Shown: piece by piece, positions 51,287 to 60,393 of the stretch
How positions within the stretch are numbered: position 1 is the first letter of the stretch
Layout: each line of letters opens with the position of its first letter
From: Desulfuromonadaceae bacterium
GTDB taxonomy: Bacteria > Desulfobacterota > Desulfuromonadia > Geobacterales > Pseudopelobacteraceae
Direction of reading: 5' to 3'
NCBI GenBank assembly: GCA_028687585.1
Contig: JAQTZV010000001.1
Coordinates: 62,001-126,000 of the forward strand
DNA length: 64,000 nucleotides
Notes under the pieces: model-generated
The model's database searches: none
Told to the model about the DNA's origin: nothing
The model's input: only the letters and a program-made list of their open reading frames with translations
Made by a program: the position numbers and the translations under genes

Positions 51287-52351
51287 TCAGTACCTCTGTT
51301 TGAAGTCACCGCGCACGAAATGCCCCCAAGTGATTTTTATGGCCGAAGCAATTGGCAGTGCCAGTAGAATCCCCCAGAAACCAAGCGTTTCACCGAGTGC
51401 CATGACCATGATTATGGTAACAAGCGGGTTCAGGTTCATCGATTCCTTAAAAATCAAAGGTTTTATGACATAGCCTTCGACAAAATAGATTATGGCAAAG
51501 GCGAATGTGGTTTGTATGATAATTGCCGCCGACTGGAATTTGAACCAGGCAAAAAAAAGTGCCGGCAGAGTCGCAATGATCACACCGATGAATGGCAGAA
51601 TTGACGCGAAGCCTGCAAACGTACCGCTGAGAATCGGATGTGGAATTCCGAGCGCAAAAAGGGCGATGGTTGAGAGCAGCGCTACGATAATTGAGACCAC
51701 TACCTGACCGCGAAGATAGCCGCCGATACTGTTGTTTACCTCATTGGAGATATCTACAATCTGGTCGCGCCGACCGTCAGGGAGCCAGGAGATCAGCGTT
51801 TCGATCACACTGTGTTTGTAGTAGAGCATAAAGAATACAAGAATAGGTGAAAGTACGATGTTGAAGAGATTAAAAAATATACTGGTGCCGAAATAATAGG
51901 CCCAGGAACCAGCCTTTTCTGATGCAGTGGCAATATTGCCGGATGCTTTATCTATCAGCCACTGAATTTCGTCTGAACCATAACGATCAGGCAGGCTGTC
52001 TTTCCATTCTGTTGCTACTTGTTTGAGTTTCAGGATATAGGTCGGTATATCGAGGATTAAAGAATCCCAGCTGATAGTGACAGCCGGGACGATGAATGTC
52101 AGGAAAAAAACGGTCAAAACACCAAGCACGATATACAGGAGTCCAAGCGAGTAGACCCGTCTAACGCCACGCTTTTCTGTGTATACGAGGATTGGGTCAA
52201 GAAGATAGGCGATGACCCAGGAAAGTAGAAAGCATGAAATTGTACGCTGCAGAGCGTACCCGGCGGCGGCCAGCATGCAGAAGAATAAAATTGTCGCAAT
52301 AAATCTGCCGTAATCATTACGTTGTATCAGTGTGTGATGTGTGTGTGTCAT
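51287..52351 (-). CDS. AI-2E/PerM family membrane transporter
   Basis: The 354-residue polytopic membrane protein has a central soluble region and the typical FLSWVIAYLLDPI-like and PFIGVIIATLPAL motifs. The family includes putative autoinducer-2 exporters and Na+/H+ antiporters; the substrate here is unknown. The ATG at 52351 follows TAGAGGGAGAG and is preferred to one 24 codons upstream that overlaps the UPF0158 gene. Confidence 0.88.
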   Translation of the reverse strand: MTHTHHTLIQRNDYGRFIATILFFCMLAAAGYALQRTISCFLLSWVIAYLLDPILVYTEKRGVRRVYSLGLLYIVLGVLTVFFLTFIVPAVTISWDSLILDIPTYILKLKQVATEWKDSLPDRYGSDEIQWLIDKASGNIATASEKAGSWAYYFGTSIFFNLFNIVLSPILVFFMLYYKHSVIETLISWLPDGRRDQIVDISNEVNNSIGGYLRGQVVVSIIVALLSTIALFALGIPHPILSGTFAGFASILPFIGVIIATLPALFFAWFKFQSAAIIIQTTFAFAIIYFVEGYVIKPLIFKESMNLNPLVTIIMVMALGETLGFWGILLALPIASAIKITWGHFVRGDFKQRY

Positions 52352-52359
52352 CTCTCCCT

Positions 52360-52818
52360 CTATAAATGCTTCGCGACTTTCAGAAGGGCATCGGCCGTGA
52401 ACAGATTGTTCTCTTCCATCCATGATTTTAGGCGATTGGAGAGGAATCTGTCCTTCAATAACGCAAAGCGATCTTCTTCGTGTGGATAGAACGAGAGGAT
52501 ATCTTCAATTTTGCCGAACGGCTTTCTGCCGGCCAGAGAATTATTCAGGAGAATCCGTAATTCGGGATCGGAAATCTGCGCCACAAATTCAGAGACAATC
52601 TGTCGTTCGCTCTGATAGTCAAATGGGGGAATCTCCAGAAAACGCTCGCCGTTGTTTTGAAGTTGCTGCCGGATCTCATTGCTGTCAGAGGTAGAGGGAA
52701 CAAAGAAAATTTCTCCGGTCAGTCTATCCAGATAATACGCTTTATCAAGATGTCCACTGGTAAAAGCTCCGAGCAGGTCTTCCCACGATATTTCAACACT
52801 ATGAATTGATGCCATCAA
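52360..52818 (-). CDS. UPF0158 family protein
   Basis: The 152-residue soluble protein of the UPF0158 family contains ISWEDLLGAFTSGHLDKAYY, LDRLTGEIFFVP and LNNSLAGRKPFGKIEDIL. Function is unknown. It lies upstream of the AI-2E-family gene with a 9-bp gap and may be co-transcribed. Confidence 0.85.
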   Translation of the reverse strand: MMASIHSVEISWEDLLGAFTSGHLDKAYYLDRLTGEIFFVPSTSDSNEIRQQLQNNGERFLEIPPFDYQSERQIVSEFVAQISDPELRILLNNSLAGRKPFGKIEDILSFYPHEEDRFALLKDRFLSNRLKSWMEENNLFTADALLKVAKHL

Positions 52819-52906
52819 TTTCTCCTGATATTAATTTCACCGTAATCAAATTGGAATACGCTCTTCTTGTTGACTTTTTACTCTGTATAGAAGCACAATC
52901 CGGGCC

Positions 52907-53638
52907 ATGCGAGCCATATTTATAGCCGATGCCCATCTGGCGTCACCGGAAGCTCTCAATTTCCGCCTGCTACTCCGTTTCCTGGGCGAACTGGAGGGCA
53001 AGCTGGACACCCTCTATATAGTGGGTGATCTGTTCGACTTTTGGCTCGGGTTCCCGTCTCATCCCTTTATCCAGTATGATGAGGTGCTGGATGCCCTGGA
53101 CCGGTTGGTGCTGCGCGGCTGCAAGTTGGTCTATTTTGAAGGTAACCACGATTTCCATCTGGGTGATATATTTTCCCAGCGGCTTCACGCTGAAATTCAT
53201 TCTGGACCTTCAATTGAAACTGTACAAGGTAAACGGCTCTATATCTGCCATGGAGACCAGATCAACCGGGAAGATCATGGTTACCTCCTCCTCCGTTTTC
53301 TTCTTCGGATGAGTATTGTGGCTGCCGGCGTCAAGCATTTCCCCCCGGCATGGGCTGAAAAAATCAGGAAAGTTCTGCAAAAACGAAGTCGGGCCGGTTA
53401 TCTCGTTAAAACATCTCGCTGGGACTATCGCCAGATCCTTCTTGATTTTGCCGGCACGGTGCGAAAGTATGGGTGTGACGGGTTGGTTGTCGGCCACTTT
53501 CATCTTGCTCTCCATGAATACGCTCCTGAGACAGCATTCACCGTCCTTTCTCTCGGGGACTGGATGGGGCAGCTTACCTACGGCGAAATGATTGATGGAG
53601 AGCTGCGCTTAATGACCTACTCTGCACCTACTTCTTGA
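52907..53638 (+). CDS. lpxH: UDP-2,3-diacylglucosamine diphosphatase (LpxH-type)
   Basis: The 243-residue calcineurin-like phosphoesterase has metal-binding motifs IADAHLA, GDLFDFWLG, EGNHDFHLG, CHGDQIN and GHFHLA. It cleaves UDP-2,3-diacylglucosamine to lipid X in lipid A synthesis at the inner membrane face. It overlaps the 3' end of the convergent transpeptidase gene by 11 bp. Confidence 0.85.
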   Translation: MRAIFIADAHLASPEALNFRLLLRFLGELEGKLDTLYIVGDLFDFWLGFPSHPFIQYDEVLDALDRLVLRGCKLVYFEGNHDFHLGDIFSQRLHAEIHSGPSIETVQGKRLYICHGDQINREDHGYLLLRFLLRMSIVAAGVKHFPPAWAEKIRKVLQKRSRAGYLVKTSRWDYRQILLDFAGTVRKYGCDGLVVGHFHLALHEYAPETAFTVLSLGDWMGQLTYGEMIDGELRLMTYSAPTS

Positions 53639-55016
53639 AAAATTCCTCTAATGCCTGTTCTCCAACCTGAGATGCTTTAACCTTCCACTTATCCGGATTA
53701 ATCACCAACGCAACGAGAGCGATACGCGGGTTCTGTATCGGTGCAAACGCGGCAAACCATGTGTAGTGGCCCTTTGGGTCAGTCCCGTTGATAGATCCGG
53801 TTTTAGCTGCAATCGAAACATCAATGAGTGGACGTCCGCGGCGATCATGAAAAGCTTTTCTGGATGTGCCGGTCAGAACGGTGCTGGAAAGCATTCGAGT
53901 CAATGATGCTGATGTCTCCGGTGTCACCAGTCGGCGTAGTTCGCGTGGGGCAAACAGCTCCTTTTCAACCCCCTGCTCGTCGATAATGCTGCTGGTCAGT
54001 CCAGGAATCATCATCGTGCCACCATTAGCGATTGCAGACATAATCACTGCCGCGTGGAGTGGTGAAATTTTAACGTCATGATCCAGGCCGGCTCCCATAA
54101 GCCTGAGGTCATTGTTGCTAGCCGGTTCAGCCGCCTGACTCGGTTTTGTCGGGATACCAGGGAACAGCTCCTGATTAAATCCGAACCGGGAAACGGATGC
54201 CATTACGGACGACTTGCCGGCGATGTCGCTTGCCACACGCCCATAAACCGGGTTAATCGATTTCCCCATGGCAAAGGTGGCATCCATGCGGTTGTTTCTG
54301 CCGCGCGGGCTTATATCCCAATATCGCGGGTTTTCGGAATAAGAGCCCCCCCGGAACTCAATCACCGAATCAGGAGTGATCTTACGGCTTTCAAGTGCCG
54401 CAGATGCGGTAATTATCTTGAACAATGAAGCCATTGGATACAGCTCGTAGGCTGAACGCTTTGTCCAGGCAGGGTCAATAAATGAGTAGGAAGTCATACC
54501 AAGAATGCGACCGGAGGCCGGCTCAATGGCTACAAATACGCCGTACGGCACTTTGTTCTTGGCGAGAAAGTCATAGACTCTGCGCTGCAGGTCGCCATTG
54601 ATGGTATAGATAAGCTGTGATCCTTCAGAAGTTCGGGCTGACATGCGAGAGCCATTTGTTTCTGACGAGACAAGTAGATTGCTCGCTGTTTCAAAGCGGC
54701 TTACGGAATCGGGAGGTTTTGCCGCTTCGGCAGGACTTGGAGCCGTTGCGGTGACCGAAGCAATCCAGGCACGAATGTGCAATCCGGCAGATGCTGTCTT
54801 ACGTAATACAAAAACTGAGAGCGGTGCAAGTGCCAGGATTACAGCGATGAAAAGCAGGGCTAATTTCAACTGCTGCAGGCGTTTCCCCGCAAGATTGGGT
54901 AGTCTCAGCCGAAATGCCTCGTCAGCTGATTTTAGGCGCTTGTTACGGCCTCCCCTTCCGAAAAGCCCGGACCCGGCCGCTGATTTTTTTTTTGTTAAAT
55001 GTTTAAGATCCTGCAT
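53628..55016 (-). CDS. Penicillin-binding protein transpeptidase
   Basis: The 462-residue protein has a single N-terminal transmembrane helix (LALLFIAVILALAPLSVFVL), no glycosyltransferase domain, and a transpeptidase domain with ASLFK (SxxK), a MGKSIN region, and AKTGSIN (KTG). It is shorter than FtsI and PBP2 and resembles PbpA/D,D-transpeptidase forms. It crosslinks peptidoglycan in the periplasm. The basic N-terminus (KKKSAAGSGLFGRGGRNK) faces the cytoplasm. Confidence 0.88.
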   Translation of the reverse strand: MQDLKHLTKKKSAAGSGLFGRGGRNKRLKSADEAFRLRLPNLAGKRLQQLKLALLFIAVILALAPLSVFVLRKTASAGLHIRAWIASVTATAPSPAEAAKPPDSVSRFETASNLLVSSETNGSRMSARTSEGSQLIYTINGDLQRRVYDFLAKNKVPYGVFVAIEPASGRILGMTSYSFIDPAWTKRSAYELYPMASLFKIITASAALESRKITPDSVIEFRGGSYSENPRYWDISPRGRNNRMDATFAMGKSINPVYGRVASDIAGKSSVMASVSRFGFNQELFPGIPTKPSQAAEPASNNDLRLMGAGLDHDVKISPLHAAVIMSAIANGGTMMIPGLTSSIIDEQGVEKELFAPRELRRLVTPETSASLTRMLSSTVLTGTSRKAFHDRRGRPLIDVSIAAKTGSINGTDPKGHYTWFAAFAPIQNPRIALVALVINPDKWKVKASQVGEQALEEFFKK

Positions 55017-55103
55017 GATGTCTCGTTGTCAGAATAGGTATTTGTGACTGTATCGTCGAGCGTATGACGCTGTCAATAAGCCATGGTTTATGAAAAATCC
55101 TGA

Positions 55104-56141
55104 TTACTCCAGACCGAAAGAGTTAATCCGGTTAATAAATGCTATCAGTAGGCCATAGTGATGATGATCAAACAACAGGGAAATGCGTGGCAGAAGAGCG
55201 AGGTCCGGTTCATCTGATTCTTCAGGAAACGCTTCACAGCACTGGATTTGGTCACCATTCTTGATAAGCCCGGGAAATTCCTCCGCTAGAGTTGTGAGCT
55301 GGTCGGTCGAAAGGGCTTTCTGTAATCGAATAACCAGACGGTTCTCAATAAACCGGAGTGAATGATAGGTGCGGTAAAAGGTGTTGATGGTTTCGAGTGC
55401 TTCTTTTTCGTTTTTTGTGACGGTAAAGAGAGAAAAATCTTCCTCCGAGATAAAACCTGGTGCCAGAAGGCTCTCTCTGACAAAAGTAAAGAACCGCTCC
55501 CAATAACCATCCTTGTCGTCCATCAGGATCAGAGGTTTCGGTGACGTCTTGCCGGTTTGTATGAGCGTGAAAACTTCCATCGCTTCATCGAGAGTCCCAA
55601 ATCCTCCCGGAAAGACAACAATTGCGTCAGCTTCCTTAACAAAAGCTACCTTACGGTTGAAAAAGTATTTGTACGTTACCAGGCGCGGATTACGATACAT
55701 GATCGGATTAGGCTTCTGTTCAAAAGGGAGTCGGATATTCACGGCAAAGGAGTTCTCGCTTCCCGCGCCCTCATTGCCGGCCTGCATGATGCCGGGACCA
55801 CCTCCTGTTATGACCATATAGTTGTTCTCAGCCAGGATGCGACTGAAACGCACACACTTCTTGTAAATTTCATCTGTTTCTTGCGTACGGGCGGAACCAA
55901 ATATGGTAACTTTCTTGCGGTGGCGATACGGGGCGAAAACTTTCGCTGTGTAGCGCACTTCGCGCAGAGTGCGATTAATCAGTTTCAGATCTGCCAGATA
56001 ATCGACATCCTGACCGATTTTAAGCGTTGCGAGTATCATCTCTTTAATAATGGCGGGATAGTGGATACCCCCTGCATCTTCAACTAAACGGTTAATTATA
56101 TGGTCAATTGGTTCGTTTTTTTTGGAAAAGCTTAATTCCAT
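55104..56141 (-). CDS. LOG-family Rossmann protein
   Basis: The 345-residue protein has the LOG (formerly lysine decarboxylase) domain with GGGPGIMQAGNEGA and PGGFGTLDEAMEVF, the nucleotide-binding PGGxGTxxE motif. Members release cytokinin-type bases or act on nucleotide monophosphates. N- and C-terminal helical extensions of about 85 and 70 residues place it in the longer subgroup. No partner genes are evident. Confidence 0.88.
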   Translation of the reverse strand: MELSFSKKNEPIDHIINRLVEDAGGIHYPAIIKEMILATLKIGQDVDYLADLKLINRTLREVRYTAKVFAPYRHRKKVTIFGSARTQETDEIYKKCVRFSRILAENNYMVITGGGPGIMQAGNEGAGSENSFAVNIRLPFEQKPNPIMYRNPRLVTYKYFFNRKVAFVKEADAIVVFPGGFGTLDEAMEVFTLIQTGKTSPKPLILMDDKDGYWERFFTFVRESLLAPGFISEEDFSLFTVTKNEKEALETINTFYRTYHSLRFIENRLVIRLQKALSTDQLTTLAEEFPGLIKNGDQIQCCEAFPEESDEPDLALLPRISLLFDHHHYGLLIAFINRINSFGLE

Positions 56142-56356
56142 ATAGTGTGTGCCTTTCAGACAGGTGCATTAACGTGTGAACAACGCGAGCCAAAGTATCA
56201 CAGCTGCCATTTTAAAGCAAACTGCAGATTGCCTTCTCAGCCATGTCATCTGCATCGAATAAGCTTGAAAGCAGGCAGTATGTTTGTTATAAATCAGGTC
56301 ATTTTGTGTTATGTCAAAGTTATTAAGATACGAGCCGACAGGCAGGGAGACAGGGC

Positions 56357-56848
56357 ATGTCCAATCCTACGCTGGTCATGTACGAAGAAGAATTCCAGGA
56401 AGTCAACGACGTCATTGAGCGTTTACTGAAGGAAGCCAATGCAAAGGTAATTTTTCTGGTAGACAAAAATGGTCAGCTTATCTCAGGAGTTGGGGAAACG
56501 GAGCGTTTTGATACAACGTCACTGGCTTCTTTGACCGCCGGAAATATTGCAGCAACAGGTGGTCTGGCCAAGCTTATCGGAGAAAAGGAATTTTCGATTC
56601 TTTTTCACGAAGGAGAGAAGGATAATCTCCACATTTCTATTGTTGGTGGCAGGGTTATTCTTGTTGTACTGTTTGATAACCGCTCGTCTCTCGGCCTCGT
56701 TCGCCTCCGAGTTAAAAAAACATCGGAGGAGCTGTCGGTCATTTTTGAAAAACTGATGAAAAAGTCTGAGGAGCGAGAAAAACGCGGTTCTTCAGACTTT
56801 CCTTTTGCCGAAATTACTGATGACGACATCGATAATCTTTTTAGTTGA
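56357..56848 (+). CDS. mglB: Roadblock/LC7 protein MglB
   Basis: The 163-residue protein has a Roadblock/LC7 domain (VIFLVDKNGQLISGVGE, GNIAATGGLAKLIGEKEF, LVVLFDNRSSLGLVRLRV) and a C-terminal charged tail ending ITDDDIDNLFS. MglB is the GTPase-activating partner of MglA in motility and polarity control. mglA lies 90 bp downstream. Confidence 0.93.
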   Translation: MSNPTLVMYEEEFQEVNDVIERLLKEANAKVIFLVDKNGQLISGVGETERFDTTSLASLTAGNIAATGGLAKLIGEKEFSILFHEGEKDNLHISIVGGRVILVVLFDNRSSLGLVRLRVKKTSEELSVIFEKLMKKSEEREKRGSSDFPFAEITDDDIDNLFS

Positions 56849-56938
56849 AACCAACGCTCGAATTTTTCCAGCTGCATATCTACATCTATTTTATCTTCAG
56901 GCACTCAGCAACTAAATTAATAACGGGGAAAGCCAAAG

Positions 56939-57526
56939 ATGTCCTTCATCAATTATGCTTCTCGTGAAATAAATTGTAAAATAGTCTACTACGGTCCTGG
57001 CCTGTGCGGAAAAACGACAAATCTTCAGTATGTTTACCAAAAGACTGCTCCGGATGCCAAGGGCAAGATGATAAGTCTTGCCACTGAGACGGAACGAACT
57101 CTGTTTTTTGATTTTCTACCGCTTTCGTTAGGTGAAATCCGAGGCTTCAAGACCCGTTTTCATCTCTATACTGTACCGGGGCAGGTTTTTTATGATGCGT
57201 CCAGAAAGCTGATTTTAAAAGGTGTTGATGGCGTTGTTTTTGTCGCTGATTCGCAGGAAGAGCGTATCGACGCGAATATAGAATCGCTTGAAAATTTGAG
57301 AATAAACCTTAAGGAACAGGGGTACGATCTTGACAAGCTCCCCTACATAATCCAGTACAATAAACGGGATTTGCCGGGAGCAATGCCTATAGAGGAGTTG
57401 CGCCTTGAACTGAATACTACAAATGTTCCCGAGTTTGAGGCGTGTGCAACAACCGGTGAGGGCGTTTTTGAGACTCTTAAGGCGGTTGCAAAACTTATAT
57501 TGGTTGATCTTAAAAAAGGTAAGTAG
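56939..57526 (+). CDS. mglA: Ras-like small GTPase MglA
   Basis: The 195-residue Ras-superfamily GTPase has the P-loop GPGLCGKTT (residues 19-27), switch region with [21 protein letters not shown] (with Gly-Gln of switch II) and the NKRDLP guanine-binding motif. It sets cell polarity or pilus localisation, paired with MglB. Length and motifs are canonical. Confidence 0.96.
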   Translation: MSFINYASREINCKIVYYGPGLCGKTTNLQYVYQKTAPDAKGKMISLATETERTLFFDFLPLSLGEIRGFKTRFHLYTVPGQVFYDASRKLILKGVDGVVFVADSQEERIDANIESLENLRINLKEQGYDLDKLPYIIQYNKRDLPGAMPIEELRLELNTTNVPEFEACATTGEGVFETLKAVAKLILVDLKKGK

Positions 57527-57562
57527 CTCCTGTGTTTGGCCGGGTAGTAAATTGTCACTGCA

Positions 57563-57970
57563 TTAATGTGCAAAAGACTGCCGGTACTTGTTGATTTCTC
57601 TGATCAGCTCTGTGCGGTCAAAATAAATTTCATTTCGCTTGATTTTCCTTTTTTCATCAAACTGCAGAAAGCAGAGCCCGACGCACTCCACATTTTTTTC
57701 TCCCACCGGAATGCAGGCAGCCAATTTGCCAAGAAAGCCATCTTGAATCGGAATCGCCTCAACCAGAGACCAGGTCCAGGTCGGATTGTTGCTTGCTACC
57801 TTGGTGAAATAGGCAAACAGCTGTTCTTTCCCCTCAATCCCCATTGGACGTCCCGGATCAAGAAAAAAAGCATTATCTGCATAAAAAGCGGCCAGTTCCA
57901 AGGGACGGTTTCCTGTCCAGGCCGGCAACCATCTGGAGGCAAACTCTTTCGCTTCTGCTTGTGTCATCAT
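57563..57970 (-). CDS. NTF2-like/SnoaL-fold protein
   Basis: The roughly 135-residue alpha+beta protein has an NTF2-like fold pattern (AKEFASRWLPAWTGNRPLEL, FYADNAFFLDPGRP, MGIEGKEQLFAYF). Such proteins are ligand-binding or enzymatic; the substrate cannot be told. The start at 57970 (MMTQAEAKEF) is preferred over 58039. It converges with mglA. Confidence 0.75.
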   Translation of the reverse strand: MMTQAEAKEFASRWLPAWTGNRPLELAAFYADNAFFLDPGRPMGIEGKEQLFAYFTKVASNNPTWTWSLVEAIPIQDGFLGKLAACIPVGEKNVECVGLCFLQFDEKRKIKRNEIYFDRTELIREINKYRQSFAH

Positions 57971-58039
57971 AGTGCAGTACTCCCTAATTTGATGGGTTAT
58001 GTGTCGAAGAACTATACACATTCCCGGCCTCCATTCCAA

Positions 58040-58729
58040 CCCTTTTCCAGTGGTCTAAAAAACTGCTGTCAGAATAATACGTTGCCAAAGCATACCGTGT
58101 AATCAATACTTCGAGGTACTTTCGGGCTTACAAAAGCAGCCGGGTACTGCAATTAGATACGGCCGCTATTCCACTCAGAAAAAAATATGAGAAAACTCGT
58201 AAATTCGCCAGATGCAACTGCACGAACTATGGCTAAGTAACTGTTATTTCGTGCTTGGGAAAGTATCCACATTTATTGTGGATAACCCTGTTGAAGCTGT
58301 GGATATGTTTCATAAACGTTACATGAAATCCCGCTCTTCGTCGGATTGCACAGAGAATATACATGGCATGTAACTACCCGTATTTACGTGTCAATGGTTA
58401 TTTTGTGCGAGCAGGTAAGCCGGTCAGGAAGCGTCTGGTTATTTAAAAGCTAAAAAATAGGCACTATATCGGCTAATAACGAAAAAAACAGGTCAGTTTT
58501 GTTCTTGCGATGGACAGATTATTGCGGCCTGTCTTTCTGTCTTTACACCTCAAGAGAACCATGAAATAATCCAAAAGGAGATCTGCTTTGCGGCGTCGGA
58601 AAAATTTACACTACTCTTGCCGGCCAATTAAGTTATCAAATAATCTCTGTTAATTAAGAGTATTGCAATGATGGTATGTTTTTTGCTGTTGTTTGTTCTA
58701 CATGGATTGAGTGATGTTGGGGGTGTTGA
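58040..58729. other. Long intergenic region
   Basis: No supported gene lies in these 690 bases. It contains an A/T-rich stretch and three DnaA-box-like 9-mers within 44 bp (58263-58306), two of which form an inverted pair. Near 58660-58729 lies the leader of the PilZ gene. No riboswitch or terminator could be recognised with confidence. Confidence 0.6.
58263..58306. promoter_or_regulatory. DnaA-box-like cluster
   Basis: GTATCCACA (58263-58271), TGTGGATAA (58277-58285, exact consensus TTATCCACA on the minus strand) and TGTGGATAT (58298-58306). It could be a DnaA-regulated site; the first two also form a hairpin. Confidence 0.45.
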
Positions 58730-59083
58730 ATGAGTGGGAGAAACTATACAAGGGTCAATCATTCAGCGGGTGCTGCCGTACGGTATGACAATTCTACCGT
58801 TACATGTAAGATTGTTAACATGAGCCTTTGTGGAATGTATCTAAAGACAAACTTTGATTTGCCGCTTAATGCACCGGTTAATATTACCGTCCGTAATCAG
58901 GCAAACTCTTTTTTCAAAGTAAATGCAAATGTAGTGAGGAAAGAAGAAGATGGTGTCGGTCTGCAGATAAGTAGTCTCAGTGCCGATTCATTTGCACTTC
59001 TGCGTGACATTGTTTCCGATAAAAGCTATGACAGCGATAAAGTGATGCAGGAAACATTCAGCATGCTCAAATGCATATACTGA
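58730..59083 (+). CDS. PilZ-domain protein
   Basis: The 117-residue single-domain protein has an N-terminal RNYTR (RxxxR) and NMSLCG (N/DxSxxG), the two c-di-GMP-binding motifs of PilZ domains, and a beta-barrel body. It likely binds c-di-GMP and relays the signal by protein contact. The C-terminal helix (SDKVMQETFSMLKCIY) may mediate contacts. It is preceded by a long A/T-rich region. Confidence 0.85.
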   Translation: MSGRNYTRVNHSAGAAVRYDNSTVTCKIVNMSLCGMYLKTNFDLPLNAPVNITVRNQANSFFKVNANVVRKEEDGVGLQISSLSADSFALLRDIVSDKSYDSDKVMQETFSMLKCIY

Positions 59084-59240
59084 AACCCTGTGCTTGACAT
59101 GCGTTTGGTTCTTGTAGGGGCGGTGTCTGCGCCTGCAGAGCGTTAGTGGCTATTCTGTTGGTGATGGAGTGGCGTGGGTTGGTATGATCGAGAGTAGATG
59201 CGGGTAGCAAGAACCAAAAGTACCACAATTAACAATAAAC

Positions 59241-59281
59241 AAAACAGGCACCTACAATTAATCGTTGTAGGTGCCTGTTTT
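59241..59281. terminator. Bidirectional terminator
   Basis: AAACAGGCACCTACAA (59242-59257) and TTGTAGGTGCCTGTTT (59265-59280) form a perfect 16-bp stem with flanking A/T. It ends the leftward tRNA gene and possibly transcripts from the left. Confidence 0.92.
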
Positions 59282-59283
59282 AC

Positions 59284-59359
59284 TGGAGCCGTTTGTCGGA
59301 ATCGAACCGACGACCTCATCATTACGAGTGATGTGCTCTACCAACTGAGCTAAAACGGC
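59284..59359 (-). tRNA. tRNA-Thr (CGT)
   Basis: The 76-nt cloverleaf on the minus strand starts GCCGTTTTAGCTCAGTTGG and has anticodon loop CTCGTAA (anticodon CGT, reading ACG), T-loop GGTTCGATTCC and an encoded CCA end. Acceptor arms GCCGTTT/AAACGGC pair fully. No integrated element is seen at its 3' end. Confidence 0.97.
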
Positions 59360-59534
59360 AATGTTCATATTTACGGCAATATCAGCCTTCGAGCGTAGCG
59401 AAACTACCGCAAAAGCATGCCCGCTGTCAATGGCTTAAGCCGTTGAAAAGGTAAATTTCTGCTTTACCACTGCTCCAATTACGGATACTATCCACCCCTA
59501 TTGCTTTTCCACTCTTTTCACTAAAGCTGGCCCC

Positions 59535-60365
59535 ATGATTTTTCGTATACATCTTATAGCCGTACTGCTCGTGGCTTGCGCTTTGACTGTACATGCGGCA
59601 AAATCAACCGGCATCAGTCGTCTTGGTCATGCCATTCAGATGGGCGCGTTTGCCGATGTAAAAAATGCGGAGCGTTTTACCGCTAAACTTCAGGCAAAGG
59701 GAATCGATGCTTTCTATTTCCGTAAGGATAATGGCGTCTACGCTGTTCGTTTTGGCGATTTTCCCAACAAGGAAAAGGCCCGGGTTGTGGCAAAGCGACT
59801 TGTGGCTGAACGGATAATTGACAGTTATTATATTGCTCAACCGAGCGAAGTTGTCTTTAGCCAAGCCAGGGGACCGGGATGGCAAAAGTCTCCGCCGGAT
59901 GAGATCCGAAAACCGAATGGACCCATTCAACCGGTTGTGCCACTAGAATCTCCTGAAAAACCGGTATCAATTCCTGCAAAAGAAACTAATAAGGATATGG
60001 GGGCAATAGCCGCTCGTACTGCCGAGCGTTTCGTCGGTATCCCTTACAGGTGGGGCGGCGACAATGTGGTTGACGGTATGGATTGCAGCGGATTTGTCCG
60101 GGCTGTGTATAACTTGTGTGGACTCAGTATTCCCCGGACGTCCCGCGACCAGTTTGCCGCTGGTGATTTGGTGTCAAAAAGTGATCTGAAAGATGGTGAT
60201 CTGGTTTTCTTCGGAGCAGCAGTCGATAAAATCAACCATGTCGGAATCTATGTTGGAAACGGCAAGTACGTTCACGCACCGCGCCGCGGGGAAGAAATCA
60301 GGGTTTCGGCCGTAAATGAAAGTTATTTTGAAAAGCGTTTTGTTGGCGCTCGAAGGTATTTTTAA
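59535..60365 (+). CDS. SPOR-NlpC/P60 cell-wall hydrolase
   Basis: The 276-residue secreted protein has a signal peptide (LLVACALTVHAA), an SPOR domain (residues about 30-102) that binds denuded peptidoglycan, a Pro-rich linker, and an NlpC/P60 peptidase domain with catalytic Cys184 in MDCSGF and His in INHVGIYVG. It cleaves peptide stems of peptidoglycan, probably at division or remodelling sites. Confidence 0.9.
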   Translation: MIFRIHLIAVLLVACALTVHAAKSTGISRLGHAIQMGAFADVKNAERFTAKLQAKGIDAFYFRKDNGVYAVRFGDFPNKEKARVVAKRLVAERIIDSYYIAQPSEVVFSQARGPGWQKSPPDEIRKPNGPIQPVVPLESPEKPVSIPAKETNKDMGAIAARTAERFVGIPYRWGGDNVVDGMDCSGFVRAVYNLCGLSIPRTSRDQFAAGDLVSKSDLKDGDLVFFGAAVDKINHVGIYVGNGKYVHAPRRGEEIRVSAVNESYFEKRFVGARRYF

Positions 60366-60393
60366 TATTTTTGTATGTTACGGAGAGTAGTAC

